Origin: Ryuthela nishihirai
Lineage: Eukaryota > Arthropoda > Arachnida > Araneae > Heptathelidae
Direction of reading: 5' to 3'
Assembly (NCBI GenBank): GCA_038380435.1
Contig: JAWZYU010000010.1
Location: 47,154,135 to 47,218,134 of the forward strand
Length of the DNA stretch: 64,000 nucleotides
Shown: one piece after another, positions 55,261 to 64,000 of the stretch
How the letters are laid out: every line of letters starts with the position of its first letter
How positions within the stretch are numbered: position 1 is the stretch's first letter
Program-made: the position numbers and the translations under genes
Notes under the pieces: generated by a model
Database searches by the model: none
Told to the model about the DNA's origin: nothing
What the model saw: the letters and a program-made list of their open reading frames with translations, nothing else

Positions 55261-56185
55261 TTTCAAATATAATTAAAATTTGGTTCAATCATTTTCCAAG
55301 TACAAGAAAAAAATTATATTCCGCGTGAGGGAAAAATCCAGAAAACTTGGCTAGAAGAATGTATTAGCTATTTTTGAACCTTGTTTACTCGGGAAGCAAC
55401 TCCTTAATCGAAACGCTCACTAAGGTGCCGTCCCCCACCCCACCCCCGCACACAGAGTAAAAAATAACGCTAAGAATCTTGCGAACAAAAATAATGATTC
55501 GCTGTCTTCGAGAATTTTCTGCTTAGTTCGCCAGAAAACCCATCGCAGACGTTCTGTTCTTGTGTATAATTTCTCATCCCTACTATCTCTTCCATTTCCT
55601 TTATTTTCTTTCCTGTCGGTTATTCTATAATAGAGATCTATCGATGCCCGGAAAAACCGACATTTTTCGGATGTTACACCTTCACTGCTTTAAAACTCCC
55701 GTCTTCAACAGATCATTTGTATCAGGAACAAGACTCCGTAAGTATCGATTCCCTATTTCTCCGGCCATCTTTTTCTCCTCCTTTTCTTCTTTCTTCCTGG
55801 AATATGTCCAATCAGATTCTCGTGTTTGAGTTATACCACAGTCGTGGTTATGACAGCAGCACACCGAATGATATATAGTGATAAGGCGTGCTCTCAACTG
55901 AAGCGAGAAAAATTCGAGTTCATCTTCTGACATGGGATAAGACTGAGTGTTCCTATAAGTGGATATTATATTGCATACAATATGAATGTTTGAAAAAAAA
56001 AAAAGCAGAAAGTTTTCTATGCGATAAATGTTCATTATTTTGCTGCTGCTAGTGAAGTTTTTTTTGGAATAATATGCTGGGTGAGCAAATGAGAGCACAG
56101 CCGTCTAGCGCGTGTATCCAACGACTAAGAAAACTTTCATAAATTAGGTTATTAGAGTTGTGTAAAACAGTGGTTCTCAAATTTT
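55261..56185. other. Interval with one unassigned frame
   Basis: The longest frame outside known repeats on this side is 138 codons on the minus strand (56,098-55,682), containing a Cys-rich VCCCHNHDC stretch and a Lys/Glu-rich run. No domain is recognised, and chance is a fair explanation. Confidence 0.35.
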
Positions 56186-56189
56186 TCCT

Positions 56190-56940
56190 ATAGCGGCTCT
56201 CCTCACTGTTGGCAGAATGTTTGGTGTTGCTTCTTATCTTTGCTCAAATTTTTTTGCGGCTCTCCTTATCATTGATAGAATTTTTCACGACTCTCCTTAC
56301 CGATGGAAATATTCGAGTTCTCCTTACGTTGATGGAAATTTTCGGGGCTCTCCTTACCGTCGATGGAATTTTTCGCGGTTCTCCTTATGTTGATGAAATT
56401 TTTCGCGGCTCTCCTTACATGGATGGAATTTTTCGTGTCCCTCTTAACCATTGACGGAAATTTTCGCTTCTCTTCTCATAGCCGATGGAATTTTTCGTGT
56501 CTCGGCTGACCATTGATCAAAATTTTCGTGGCTCTCCTTACTGTTGATGGAATTTTCCGTCGCTCTCCTTAATACAGATTGAATTTTTCATGGCCCTCCT
56601 CACCATTGACGTAAGTTTTCGAGGCTTTTCTTACCGTTGATGGGCTTTTTTGCGTCTCTTCTTATGTATGATAGAATTTTTCGTGGCTCTCCTTACCGTT
56701 TATAGAAATTTTTGTGGCTCTACTTACTGTTGATAGAATTATTTGTGGCTCTCCTTACCATTGAATGGACGTTTCGTGGCCCTCCTCACCATTGCTAGAA
56801 ATTTTCACGGCTGTCCTTACGGTGATAATATTTTTCGCGGCTCTCCTTACCATTGATTGAACGAATTTTTTCGTGTTCTTCAGTATCATTAATAGAATGT
56901 TTCATGGCTCTCTTATCAATAATAGAATTTTCGTGTCAAA
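56190..56940. repeat. Minisatellite, unit about 31 bp, more than 20 copies
   Basis: The unit GGCTCTCCTTACCGTTGATG followed by GAATTTTTCGC recurs without pause, with copies differing by substitutions and one- to three-base indels. Borders are AATTTTTCCTATAGCGGCTC at the left and AATAGAATTTTCGTGTC at the right. Frames through it (81 aa plus, 60 aa minus) are translations of the repeat. Confidence 0.95.
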
Positions 56941-56949
56941 TTTTCGTTC

Positions 56950-57190
56950 AATTTTCCAGATCAATCTCAACCAGACCAAATTTCGTTCAAATATCCAGAT
57001 CAATTTAAATTTCGATTTTCAATAATATTTGTTCAGAGTTTAACTAGTTTATGAAACTAGAATATTTAATAGCAGCAATGCGAGTCCGAAGAAAGAATGC
57101 AAATTGATGAACACTGAAAGAGTTGATTAAACAATTTCTGAACTATTGTACACAGTTATTTTTTAAATGTTTTATAAACTTACGTGTACT
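56950..57190. mobile_element. Foldback MITE left part, cut by RTE copy C
   Basis: TTCGATTTTCAATAATATTT, TTGTTCAGAGTTTAACTAG and GAATATTTAATAGCAGCAAT are the left-half blocks of the foldback family. The right half is missing; the RTE 5' end begins directly at about 57,194. Confidence 0.65.
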
Positions 57191-57193
57191 GTT

Positions 57194-60100
57194 GGTCTGT
57201 AAATGGTAGCTAGGTAGTCACTGGAAGGAGAGCTATGCACCAATCTCCTGCGATGATGCATAGAACCGGCCAGGCCTAGCACCTAATGTCCGACCCCGCC
57301 TTCTCGTGGTGCGGACCGTTAGTAACTTTCAAAAGAAATACTCTCTTGTGGAAGTGAACGGAAGGGGAGGGCTGCCAGATTAGTGTGGCCTACTGATCTG
57401 GACAACTATGGCTACTTTTCTTTTTTTCTACCCTGCTGAGGAGTGGTCAACCACACAGGGTCCTGGTGCTGACCATATAAACCTACTGGACTGGACAGAT
57501 ATATGGCTCTGAGCTTGATTATGGATCCTGATTTTGCTGCACTGGTGGGCTTCTGTGGAGGGAAAATCTTCCGCTGTGTTTTCTGTTTGTTTGTGGGTTG
57601 ACAGCCCCAAGTGAATAGATTCACAGGATATGTTTATCAGCTGGTGGATAATCCTGAACAGAAGTCATCGCAGGCACCTGAACTCTTTGCTTCTATTGGC
57701 ATCGTCAAATTCTACATTGGAAGAAGTCTTCCAGTGTAGATGGCTTCAGCCTTTAGTAGTGGGGGAACGGGTCTTTGCCCCATGTCTGCGATTAGGGGGC
57801 TGTTTGATATTGTCGGCATTCCCTCTCTCAACAAACATAGTTTCTTTAAACATCCCACTAACCATTTTCTCTCCATAGGTAGTGGGAATGTGAGGACTCT
57901 GCACAGAGCTTTTTCTCTTGATGTCCTCATACAAGAATTCCACCATTATAATTTAGATATTCTCGGCTTGCAAGAGACCAGATGGACAGATAAAGGTCAG
58001 ATTCTTAAAAATAATCTTAAATTTCTCTTTTCAGGGAGGGACCACAATAAGCATCACCAAGGCGTGGGTCTGCTTCTCAGCAGACACGCTAGCGATGCTC
58101 TTCTAGGATATGAGTGCATTAATGAAAGGTTTCTTACAGCAAAATTTCAGACAAGCGTTAAAGACCTGAATGTTATCTGCTGTTATGCCCCCACTGAGGA
58201 TGCCGATGAGGATGAGAAGGATAGGTTTTATGAACAACTTCGGGATATTTTGAATTCCGTCAAGAAATGAGATATTACCCTTGTTCTTGGTGACTTCAAT
58301 GCCAAAGTTGGTACTGACTCTGACCTTTGGGGAGGAGTAATAGGCCCTTTTGGTATTGGTAGCTGCAATGGCAATGGGCAACGTCTCCTACAGGTAAGTA
58401 AACTCAATGGATTCAGAATAACTAACACTTATTACAAACACCGTGACATACATAAGTACACATGGGTTTCACCTGATGGGCTGCATAAGAATATGATTGA
58501 TTACATATTAATTAACAGCAAATGGGCTAGTTCTGTCAGGAATACCAGGGCATATAGGGGAGCTGAAATTGGATCTGACCATTACCTTGTTAAAAGTGTG
58601 TTGCAACTTAAACTTAAAAAGTGTTGTGCTAGGGTTAAAAAATTTACTTTTAATACTGAAGCTCTGAAAGATCCAGTTATAGCCAAAGCTTACCATGATA
58701 GGTTACTTAGTCATTATGACAGTCATGGTTTGCTTATTACTGAAGTTGAGGAAGAATGGGATCATTTTAAACAGGCTTTTTTGGACACTAACAGTACTCT
58801 TTTAGGAATAAAGGAGCAGAAGAGGAAGAATTATCTGAGTGATAAGGCACTTGAGCTTATTTCGGAAAGAAAGAACTGCAGGAATGTCTTTAATCAATAC
58901 CCTACTAGTCCTAATAGAAAGCATTACAGAGAACGTAATAAACGTGTAAAAGATCAGTTAGCTGCTGATAAGAATCTTTGTCTTGATGGTTTGGCTGACA
59001 AAGCCGAGGAAGCAGTTAGACAGCACAACAGCAGAGAGCTGTACCAGATAGTTAATGTTTTGCGTGGTAGAAAACGGACAGGCATACAAGGATTGAAGGA
59101 TAAACAAGGCAAGGTTATTGAAGGGGAGGATTCTGTCATGGCTAGGTGGGCTGAGCATTTCAGTGATGTTCTAAACTAATGTGATATTCTAAAACTAATT
59201 CAGTGATGTTCTAATGTAGTTAGTTCTACTCCCATTGTTTGCAATGATGATAGATGCATTGGTGGCTTTAATGTTGGCCCTATAACACAATCTGAAGTTA
59301 TTTTGGCTGTTTCTAAACTTAAACTACATAAATCCCCAGGGGTAGATGAAATTACTACCGAAATGCTTAGAGCTGGGAATGTTTCGGTTACCACTTGGAA
59401 CCTAAAATTCTGAATATCTTTTATGATAAAGGCATGGTTCCTAAGGATTTTACCAGAGCTATTGTTATCCCTATTTTCAAAAAAGGTGATCACAGTTCTT
59501 GTGATAACTATAGGGGTATCAGCCTACTCTCTGTTCCAGGTAAAGTTCTTTCCATGATTGTGCTTAATAGAATTAAGAATCTGGTTGACAGGCAGTTGCG
59601 GGATGAGCAATGTGGATTCAGAAGTGGTAGGGGATGTGTGGATCAGATATTTTCACTTAGGCAGATTCTTGAGAAATGTTTAGAGTTTCAGAAACCTTTG
59701 GTTGCTAGCTTTGTTGATTTCAAAAAGGCTTTCGACTCTGTTGATCGTCATAATTTGTGGTTGATTGTGAAATCATATGGTATACCAGACAAGTTAGTTA
59801 ACCTAATGAAAGCTCTCTATAATAACATTGAGTCATGTGTGAGAGTTGGTAAGACTTGTAGCAATTGGTTTAGCATTACTTCTGGTGTTCGACAAGGGTG
59901 CATTTTGTCTCCTTTTCTCTTTAGCTTGGTTATTGATTATGTTATGCGAAATTCACTTCAAGGGAAAGTTTTGGCCTTAAATGGGCTGGAGATACAAAAA
60001 TTTTTGATTTAGATTATGCTGATGATTTAGCCCTTTTGGCAAATGATGTTGATGAGATGAACCCTTTCGTTCGAGCTGTTGATAAGACTGGTAGTAGAGT

Positions 60101-60832
60101 AGGTTTGGTTATAAACAGAAAGAAAACTAAAGTGATGAAAATTGGTCAGGCAGGCTGTGATTCAGTTAATCTGAATGGTTGCAGTCTTGAGCAGGTGTCA
60201 CAGTTTAATTATCTTGGGAGCTATGTAACAGATAATGGTGATGTGTGGCATGAGATTAACAGACGAATAGGGATTGCTGTCGGGACTTTTCAGAATCTAT
60301 GGAGGTTGTGGAGAAATAAGCGTATACACCTAAAGACTAAAATTAGACTGTATAATACTTTTGCTGTTTCTAGGGTTAGTTATGTTAGTGAAACTTGGAC
60401 ACTTTGTAAACAAGATAACAGGAAACTAGATGCTTTTGATTCCAGATGCTTACGCAGTATCTTGGGCATTAGGTGGTTCAACTTTGTAACTAATGATGAG
60501 GTTAGGCAAAGGAGTTTGCAACCTCCTTTAAGCAGCATATTGTGCAGAGAGAGACTCCGTTGGTTTGGCCATGTTGCCCGTATGGATAATTATAGATTGG
60601 CGAATAGGGTTATGAACAGTGTGCCCAAAGGCCTCAGAAAGAAGGGGAGACCTAGGATGCGGTGGGCTGACAATGTCAAACAGGACCTTGTTAGAATTAG
60701 TGTGCAGTGGCCAGATGCAGTTGATGTAGCTCAGGACAGACTTGCTTGGAGAACTAAATTGCACGGTCTGGTTGGACCTCCGTAGCCCATGGCTGCTTGA
60801 GGATGATGATGATGATGAGGATGAGGATGTTA
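57194..60832 (+). mobile_element. RTE-type LINE, copy C, full length
   Basis: Begins GGTCTGTAAATGGTAGCTAG, the same 5' start as copy A, has a leader of about 545 bases, the coding region, and ends GCTGCTTGAGGATGATGATG with a short GAT/GAG tail at 60,832. Comparison with copy A fixes the ends of the family at about 3.6 kb. No target duplication can be read safely. Confidence 0.9.
57740..60785 (+). pseudogene. RTE endonuclease-reverse transcriptase ORF, copy C, frameshifted
   Basis: Same protein as copy A, starting at ATG 57,740 (MASAFSSGGTG). The endonuclease motifs are LQETRW, GDFN and an intact SDHYLV, but the usual GSWNVRT reads GSGNVRT. Lesions: TGA at 58,268-58,270 for a Gly codon; a 36-base in-frame insertion at about 59,177-59,212 that duplicates GTGATGTTCTAA-like sequence and brings stops; a one-base loss near 59,400; and a one-base loss near 59,965. 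The reverse transcriptase keeps YRGISLLSV, VDFKKAFDSVD and DYADDLALLAND (about 60,012), and the C-terminal WFGHVARMDNY motif is clean (ORF pieces 58,493-59,179, 59,395-60,012 and 60,036-60,785). Since the SDH motif and codon 698 Trp are intact here, copies A and C are broken at different places. Confidence 0.9.
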
Positions 60833-61180
60833 ATTATCATCATTAATTATCTCTAGTCCGAATTTTCCACAAAAAAAAGTATTTAAAAAAGATAGAGAGC
60901 AAAGAAAATAGCTCTACACTAACATAATATAGAATTGTATTTTAATTTTTGTATTTAACTTAACTTCTTTCCAAACGAATTAAAAGTTAAACGATTAGCG
61001 TATTAACACAAAAAATGGCATAAATAGTTCACGTTAGTATTGGATGACATGTGTGACACACCAAATTGTTTTAATAGGATTATAGAAATATTGTACAGTA
61101 TTTCTTTTTGCCTGTTCCAATGTTTCACACCTGTTTTGGTCACGACACAAATTTAAAATCTCCATTTATCGCAATAATAT
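60833..61180. other. Interval with no recognised feature
   Basis: AT-rich; nothing recognised. Confidence 0.5.
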
Positions 61181-61182
61181 AA

Positions 61183-61373
61183 AGGGGGGGGGGAGAAAGA
61201 CTGGATTTTTCACTGCATTATAACATATCCCCCTTCTTACAGTTTGAAAAAAATCTTCAAAAACTTCCTGAAAGATAAATAAGCTTAATAATTTTACCTC
61301 TATTACCATTGTTAGCTTTCTCAAGGAGGGGGGGGCGGGTATGACCCCCTGTTCCCTCCCCCTTAGATCCGGC
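61183..61373. mobile_element. GGATCT-family MITE copy
   Basis: Starts in a G run, then AGAAAGACTGGATTTTTCAC; body AATCTTCAAAAACTTCCTGA; ends CCCTTAGATCCGGCTC. The left terminal motif is missing. Confidence 0.65.
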
Positions 61374-62060
61374 TCTGGTGGTTAACTGACTGCACCAAGA
61401 GCCTTTCGCCATCCATCAGAGTGCTACCGTCACCCAAGTTCGGGTCGCGATCCCTGGACAATTACGATGCTTTCAGTGACGAACATTTCAATTCAGGCGT
61501 GTAGTCAGCAAATGTTTTCGGTAGTTGGGTGTTAGAAAAATTTCGCAGAAGTTGGAGAAGGGAGAGAAGAAGGGCGCAAAATGAAGAAAACGGTGATTGA
61601 AGGAAATAAAAATCGATATCAGTGAAATGTTTCTTATTTACTGTTGGCAAAGTATACAAATACATGTGATACAATGAAAAAGATATTAAAAACAACTAAA
61701 TATCCACAAAAAGTGTGTTCCTTCAAGCTTAATTTGATAAATTTTATTCTCTCATACAATATTAGTTGGTCTACGAGCCACTCGAAATTATAACCTTTTG
61801 GGTGGCGTCTTCTAGACAGAATATTCAAACAACAGATTACCCTAATTAAAACTTTCCACTTCTTCCGAAATTCACCTCCCCTGGGTTTGCATTGGCAGCA
61901 GAGATTTTGCTACTTACTTCTCACGAGGCGAAGGAAAATCTTTTGCTTTAAAAGATAAAGGAAAAAACGTTTTTTGTTGAATTTGTACTAACAATACATT
62001 ACTATTAGCATTTCCGATTCTTCTATTAGTTGGGACTTCACTGTTAGAGCTCGCGAAAAT
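61374..62060. other. Interval with no recognised feature
   Basis: GC-richer at the start (61,380-61,460), with a weak B-box-like GTTCGGGTCGCGATCCC but no A box at the right distance. The rest is unrecognised. Confidence 0.5.
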
Positions 62061-62064
62061 CATA

Positions 62065-62760
62065 AAATAACAAACGTCATTTTCTTTGAAAACGGGTATT
62101 CCATAATCATAGAGTGACAACATTCATTCGCTTTGAAAATAAGTATTTAGTTAATAGAATGAAACATTTTATTCTTTCTGAAAACCAATATTCCATCCGT
62201 AAAATAGCAAATTTCATTTTCTTTGAAAAAGGAGTGTTTAAACCATAAAATGAGGAACTTCATTCTCTTTGAACACGAGTAATTCATTCACAAAATGCAA
62301 ACTTCTTTGTCTTTGAAAACGAGTATTCCATAACAAAATGAAAATCTTCACTCTTTTTTGAAAACGAATATTTCATTCATAAAATGACAAACTTCATTCT
62401 CTTGGAAAAGGAATATTTCATTCGCGAAATGACACACTCATTCTCTTTGAAAAGGAATATTCCATTCATAAATGACAAACTTCCTTCACTTTGGCGTCGG
62501 ATGGGACGTTAAGCCGTGGCCCCGTGTGTGGGAGAGCCATACCCTGTGTACGTTAAAGAACACGCTGGATGGCCTTGACGGGAGGCTACCATCTGTCTCC
62601 CAACAGCTGTTCCAGTGGGTCCCCTCCCCCATCCTTCTCTGAGCCTTCGGGGTCCATGTGACCTGGCCATTTAGCTCATGTTGTGCAAAAAATTGCCGCT
62701 CAGAGGTAAAACAACCCAAAAAATTCTTCACTTTGGAAACGAGCATTCCATATTCAACAG
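62065..62760. repeat. Degenerate 45-bp minisatellite, interrupted by a SINE
   Basis: Units of the type TCATTCTCTTTGAAAACGAG, then TATTCCATTCATAAAATGAC, recur about nine times to 62,494. The array resumes at 62,726 (CTTCACTTTGGAAACGAGCA) after the SINE-A fragment. Confidence 0.85.
62495..62725 (+). mobile_element. SINE-A, 5'-truncated, inserted in a minisatellite
   Basis: Starts in mid-body at CGTCGGATGGGACGTTAAGC and runs to GAGGTAAAACAACCCAAAAA. Flanked by CTTCACTTTGG at 62,484-62,494 and 62,726-62,736. The missing head with an intact tail and target duplication is the signature of target-primed reverse transcription. The A-rich end suggests a tail of CAACCC plus A. Confidence 0.95.
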
Positions 62761-63450
62761 AGGAGACTAGAATTTCTAGTTATATATTTTAATTTGATGG
62801 GCAGTTCGAATGTTGCATGAGATGTTGAATATCTATAGTTGTATTTCTGATGAGAATTGAGGGTGGCAAGTGGCCTTTAAAATAACACCTTTAGCCTTAT
62901 AAGAGGGCAAGTATATTACAGGTCTGCATGGGCAGAGATATGCAAACTTTTCAAATAACAGAAACTTTTACAATCGATTGGACATTTTCTTTCCCCTTTC
63001 ATTACCACTTCCATCTTTATTACGCACCTTTAGATATTTTAATACAAATGATTTGTCACTATATGCATGAATCGTATTATGCATGAATCGTATTTTATTT
63101 AAAATATTGGAAGTCTACTGCAATCAAGAAATTCACGTCTTTGAAAACTTGTCATCATACACTTCTATCTTTACGTTTCCTTTTTAAAACACAATTCGTT
63201 CGCACTTCCTCAGAGAACATCTCATCATCGAGTCCGATTACGAATCCTCCAACATGCACACCCTGCGCAAAACTTAACAGTTCTTAAAGTGTGGTGTCCG
63301 GTGGTCTGTGCAGTCTTTAGAATCGTTCGTGAGCTTACGAGTCAAATTTATTAGCAGCGAAATTTTATTACAAAAATTATGAAAGCGAAAATCTGTTTTC
63401 ATTAAATATGACTTTAAAGATTTAATTTTATTGCTGTTAGGTGTATACAG
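62761..63450. other. Interval with no recognised feature
   Basis: ATGCATGAATCGTAT is directly repeated at 63,063-63,092. No gene seen. Confidence 0.5.
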
Positions 63451-63451
63451 G

Positions 63452-63666
63452 CCCGGATCTATAAAAGATAAAAGGGAGCTAAGAGACTGGATTTCCAATA
63501 CAGTACAACATTTCTCCCTCCATTTTAGAGGTCTTTAAAAGAAATTCTTGCAAAAATGAGCGAAATATGCATAATGTTAATAATGTTTTAGCTCCCATTA
63601 CCATACTAGCATTCTGAAAGGGGGAATGGATACTTTGTCCCCCCAACACACCTCCTAGATCCAACC
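63452..63666. mobile_element. GGATCT-family MITE, good copy
   Basis: CCCGGATCTATAAAAGATAA at the left, CACCTCCTAGATCCAACC at the right. Body GGATTTCCAATACAGTACAA, CCATTTTAGAGGTCTTTAAA, CTTGCAAAAATGAGCGAAAT and CATTCTGAAAGGGGGAATGG. Used as the reference for the family. Confidence 0.75.
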
Positions 63667-64000
63667 ATGAGTGTGACATTCATTTTTTGCACGTGAATGC
63701 AATGATTACAATGTTTCGTTTATATTTGAGCTGTATGCACTTTCTTGTATTATGATATCAAATGAAAGATAATTAAATCGCAGATCATGACAATAAAGCA
63801 AATAATAAATATCATGGTTGTCCACCATAATGAAACTAATTATGTCCTGTGGTCCATCATATTGATATAAATCATTCAAATGGTTAGTCTTATTAATATG
63901 AACCATTGGTAAGATGTTTACGTTATTTTGAAAGTATATATGGTCTTCCACATGAATATGAATTTTTCATGTACTACTGCACTAAATTCTCAGTTCTTCT
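63667..64000. other. Interval with no recognised feature
   Basis: AT-rich to the window end. Confidence 0.5.

Noticed and set aside
61380..61465. B-box-like GTTCGGGTCGCGATCCC with possible tRNA relation
   Set aside because: No matching A box, and no fold or SINE body follows.

Overview
The window reads as nuclear DNA of an invertebrate animal. It is strongly AT-rich, it has no prokaryotic gene packing, operons or ribosome-binding sites, and almost everything recognisable is a eukaryotic transposable element or a decayed piece of one. Two tRNA-derived SINE families, an RTE-type LINE, Tc1/mariner, Tigger and hAT relics, several MITE families and a scrap of mitochondrial cox1 in nuclear sequence are present. 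An arthropod is the best guess (possibly a chelicerate); this rests on the style of the mariner and LINE families, not on any host gene, so it is weak. No complete host protein-coding gene is visible.

Layout. 0-9 kb: a 107-bp tandem duplication, a short THAP zinc-finger reading frame (376-498), several SINE-A and SINE-B copies, a small GC-richer island with CRE-like and E-box sites near 5.0 kb, two copies of a palindromic MITE (5.84 and 8.68 kb), and a 77-bp tandem array (6.27 kb). 9-29 kb: a cox1 NUMT (9.28 kb), a C-rich minisatellite, a complete 604-bp foldback element (13.58 kb), more SINEs, a third palindromic MITE (19.0 kb), a mariner C-terminal remnant (22.2 kb) and an internally deleted Tc1 element (25.26 kb). 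28.9-31.7 kb: a complete but inactivated Tigger element with matching ends and a TA target duplication. 31.7-32.6 kb: a 294-bp unit repeated about three times.

34.98-38.63 kb: an almost intact RTE retrotransposon on the minus strand (1003 codons, one internal stop). Two more copies lie on the plus strand: one 5'-truncated (45.06-47.17 kb) and one full-length but frameshifted (57.19-60.83 kb). Between them are nested SINEs (39.06-39.66 kb), a Tc1 MITE split by a SINE (42.74-43.40 kb), hAT remnants (47.5 and 48.5 kb), an inactive mariner (49.23-50.55 kb), a Tc1 transposase tail (51.7 kb), the RNase H end of a second LINE (53.2-54.4 kb), and two minisatellites (54.4-55.2 and 56.2-56.9 kb). The last 4 kb hold a 45-bp minisatellite broken by a SINE, and further MITE copies.

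The elements interact mainly as hosts and invaders of each other. Several target-site duplications can be read directly and give an insertion order: SINE-A is younger than SINE-B, than the 42.7-kb Tc1 MITE and than the 62-kb minisatellite. The RTE family is the obvious candidate to have supplied reverse transcriptase, but its GAT-repeat 3' end does not resemble either SINE tail, so the SINE partner LINE is not identified here. Most of the remainder is AT-rich sequence in which I recognise nothing.
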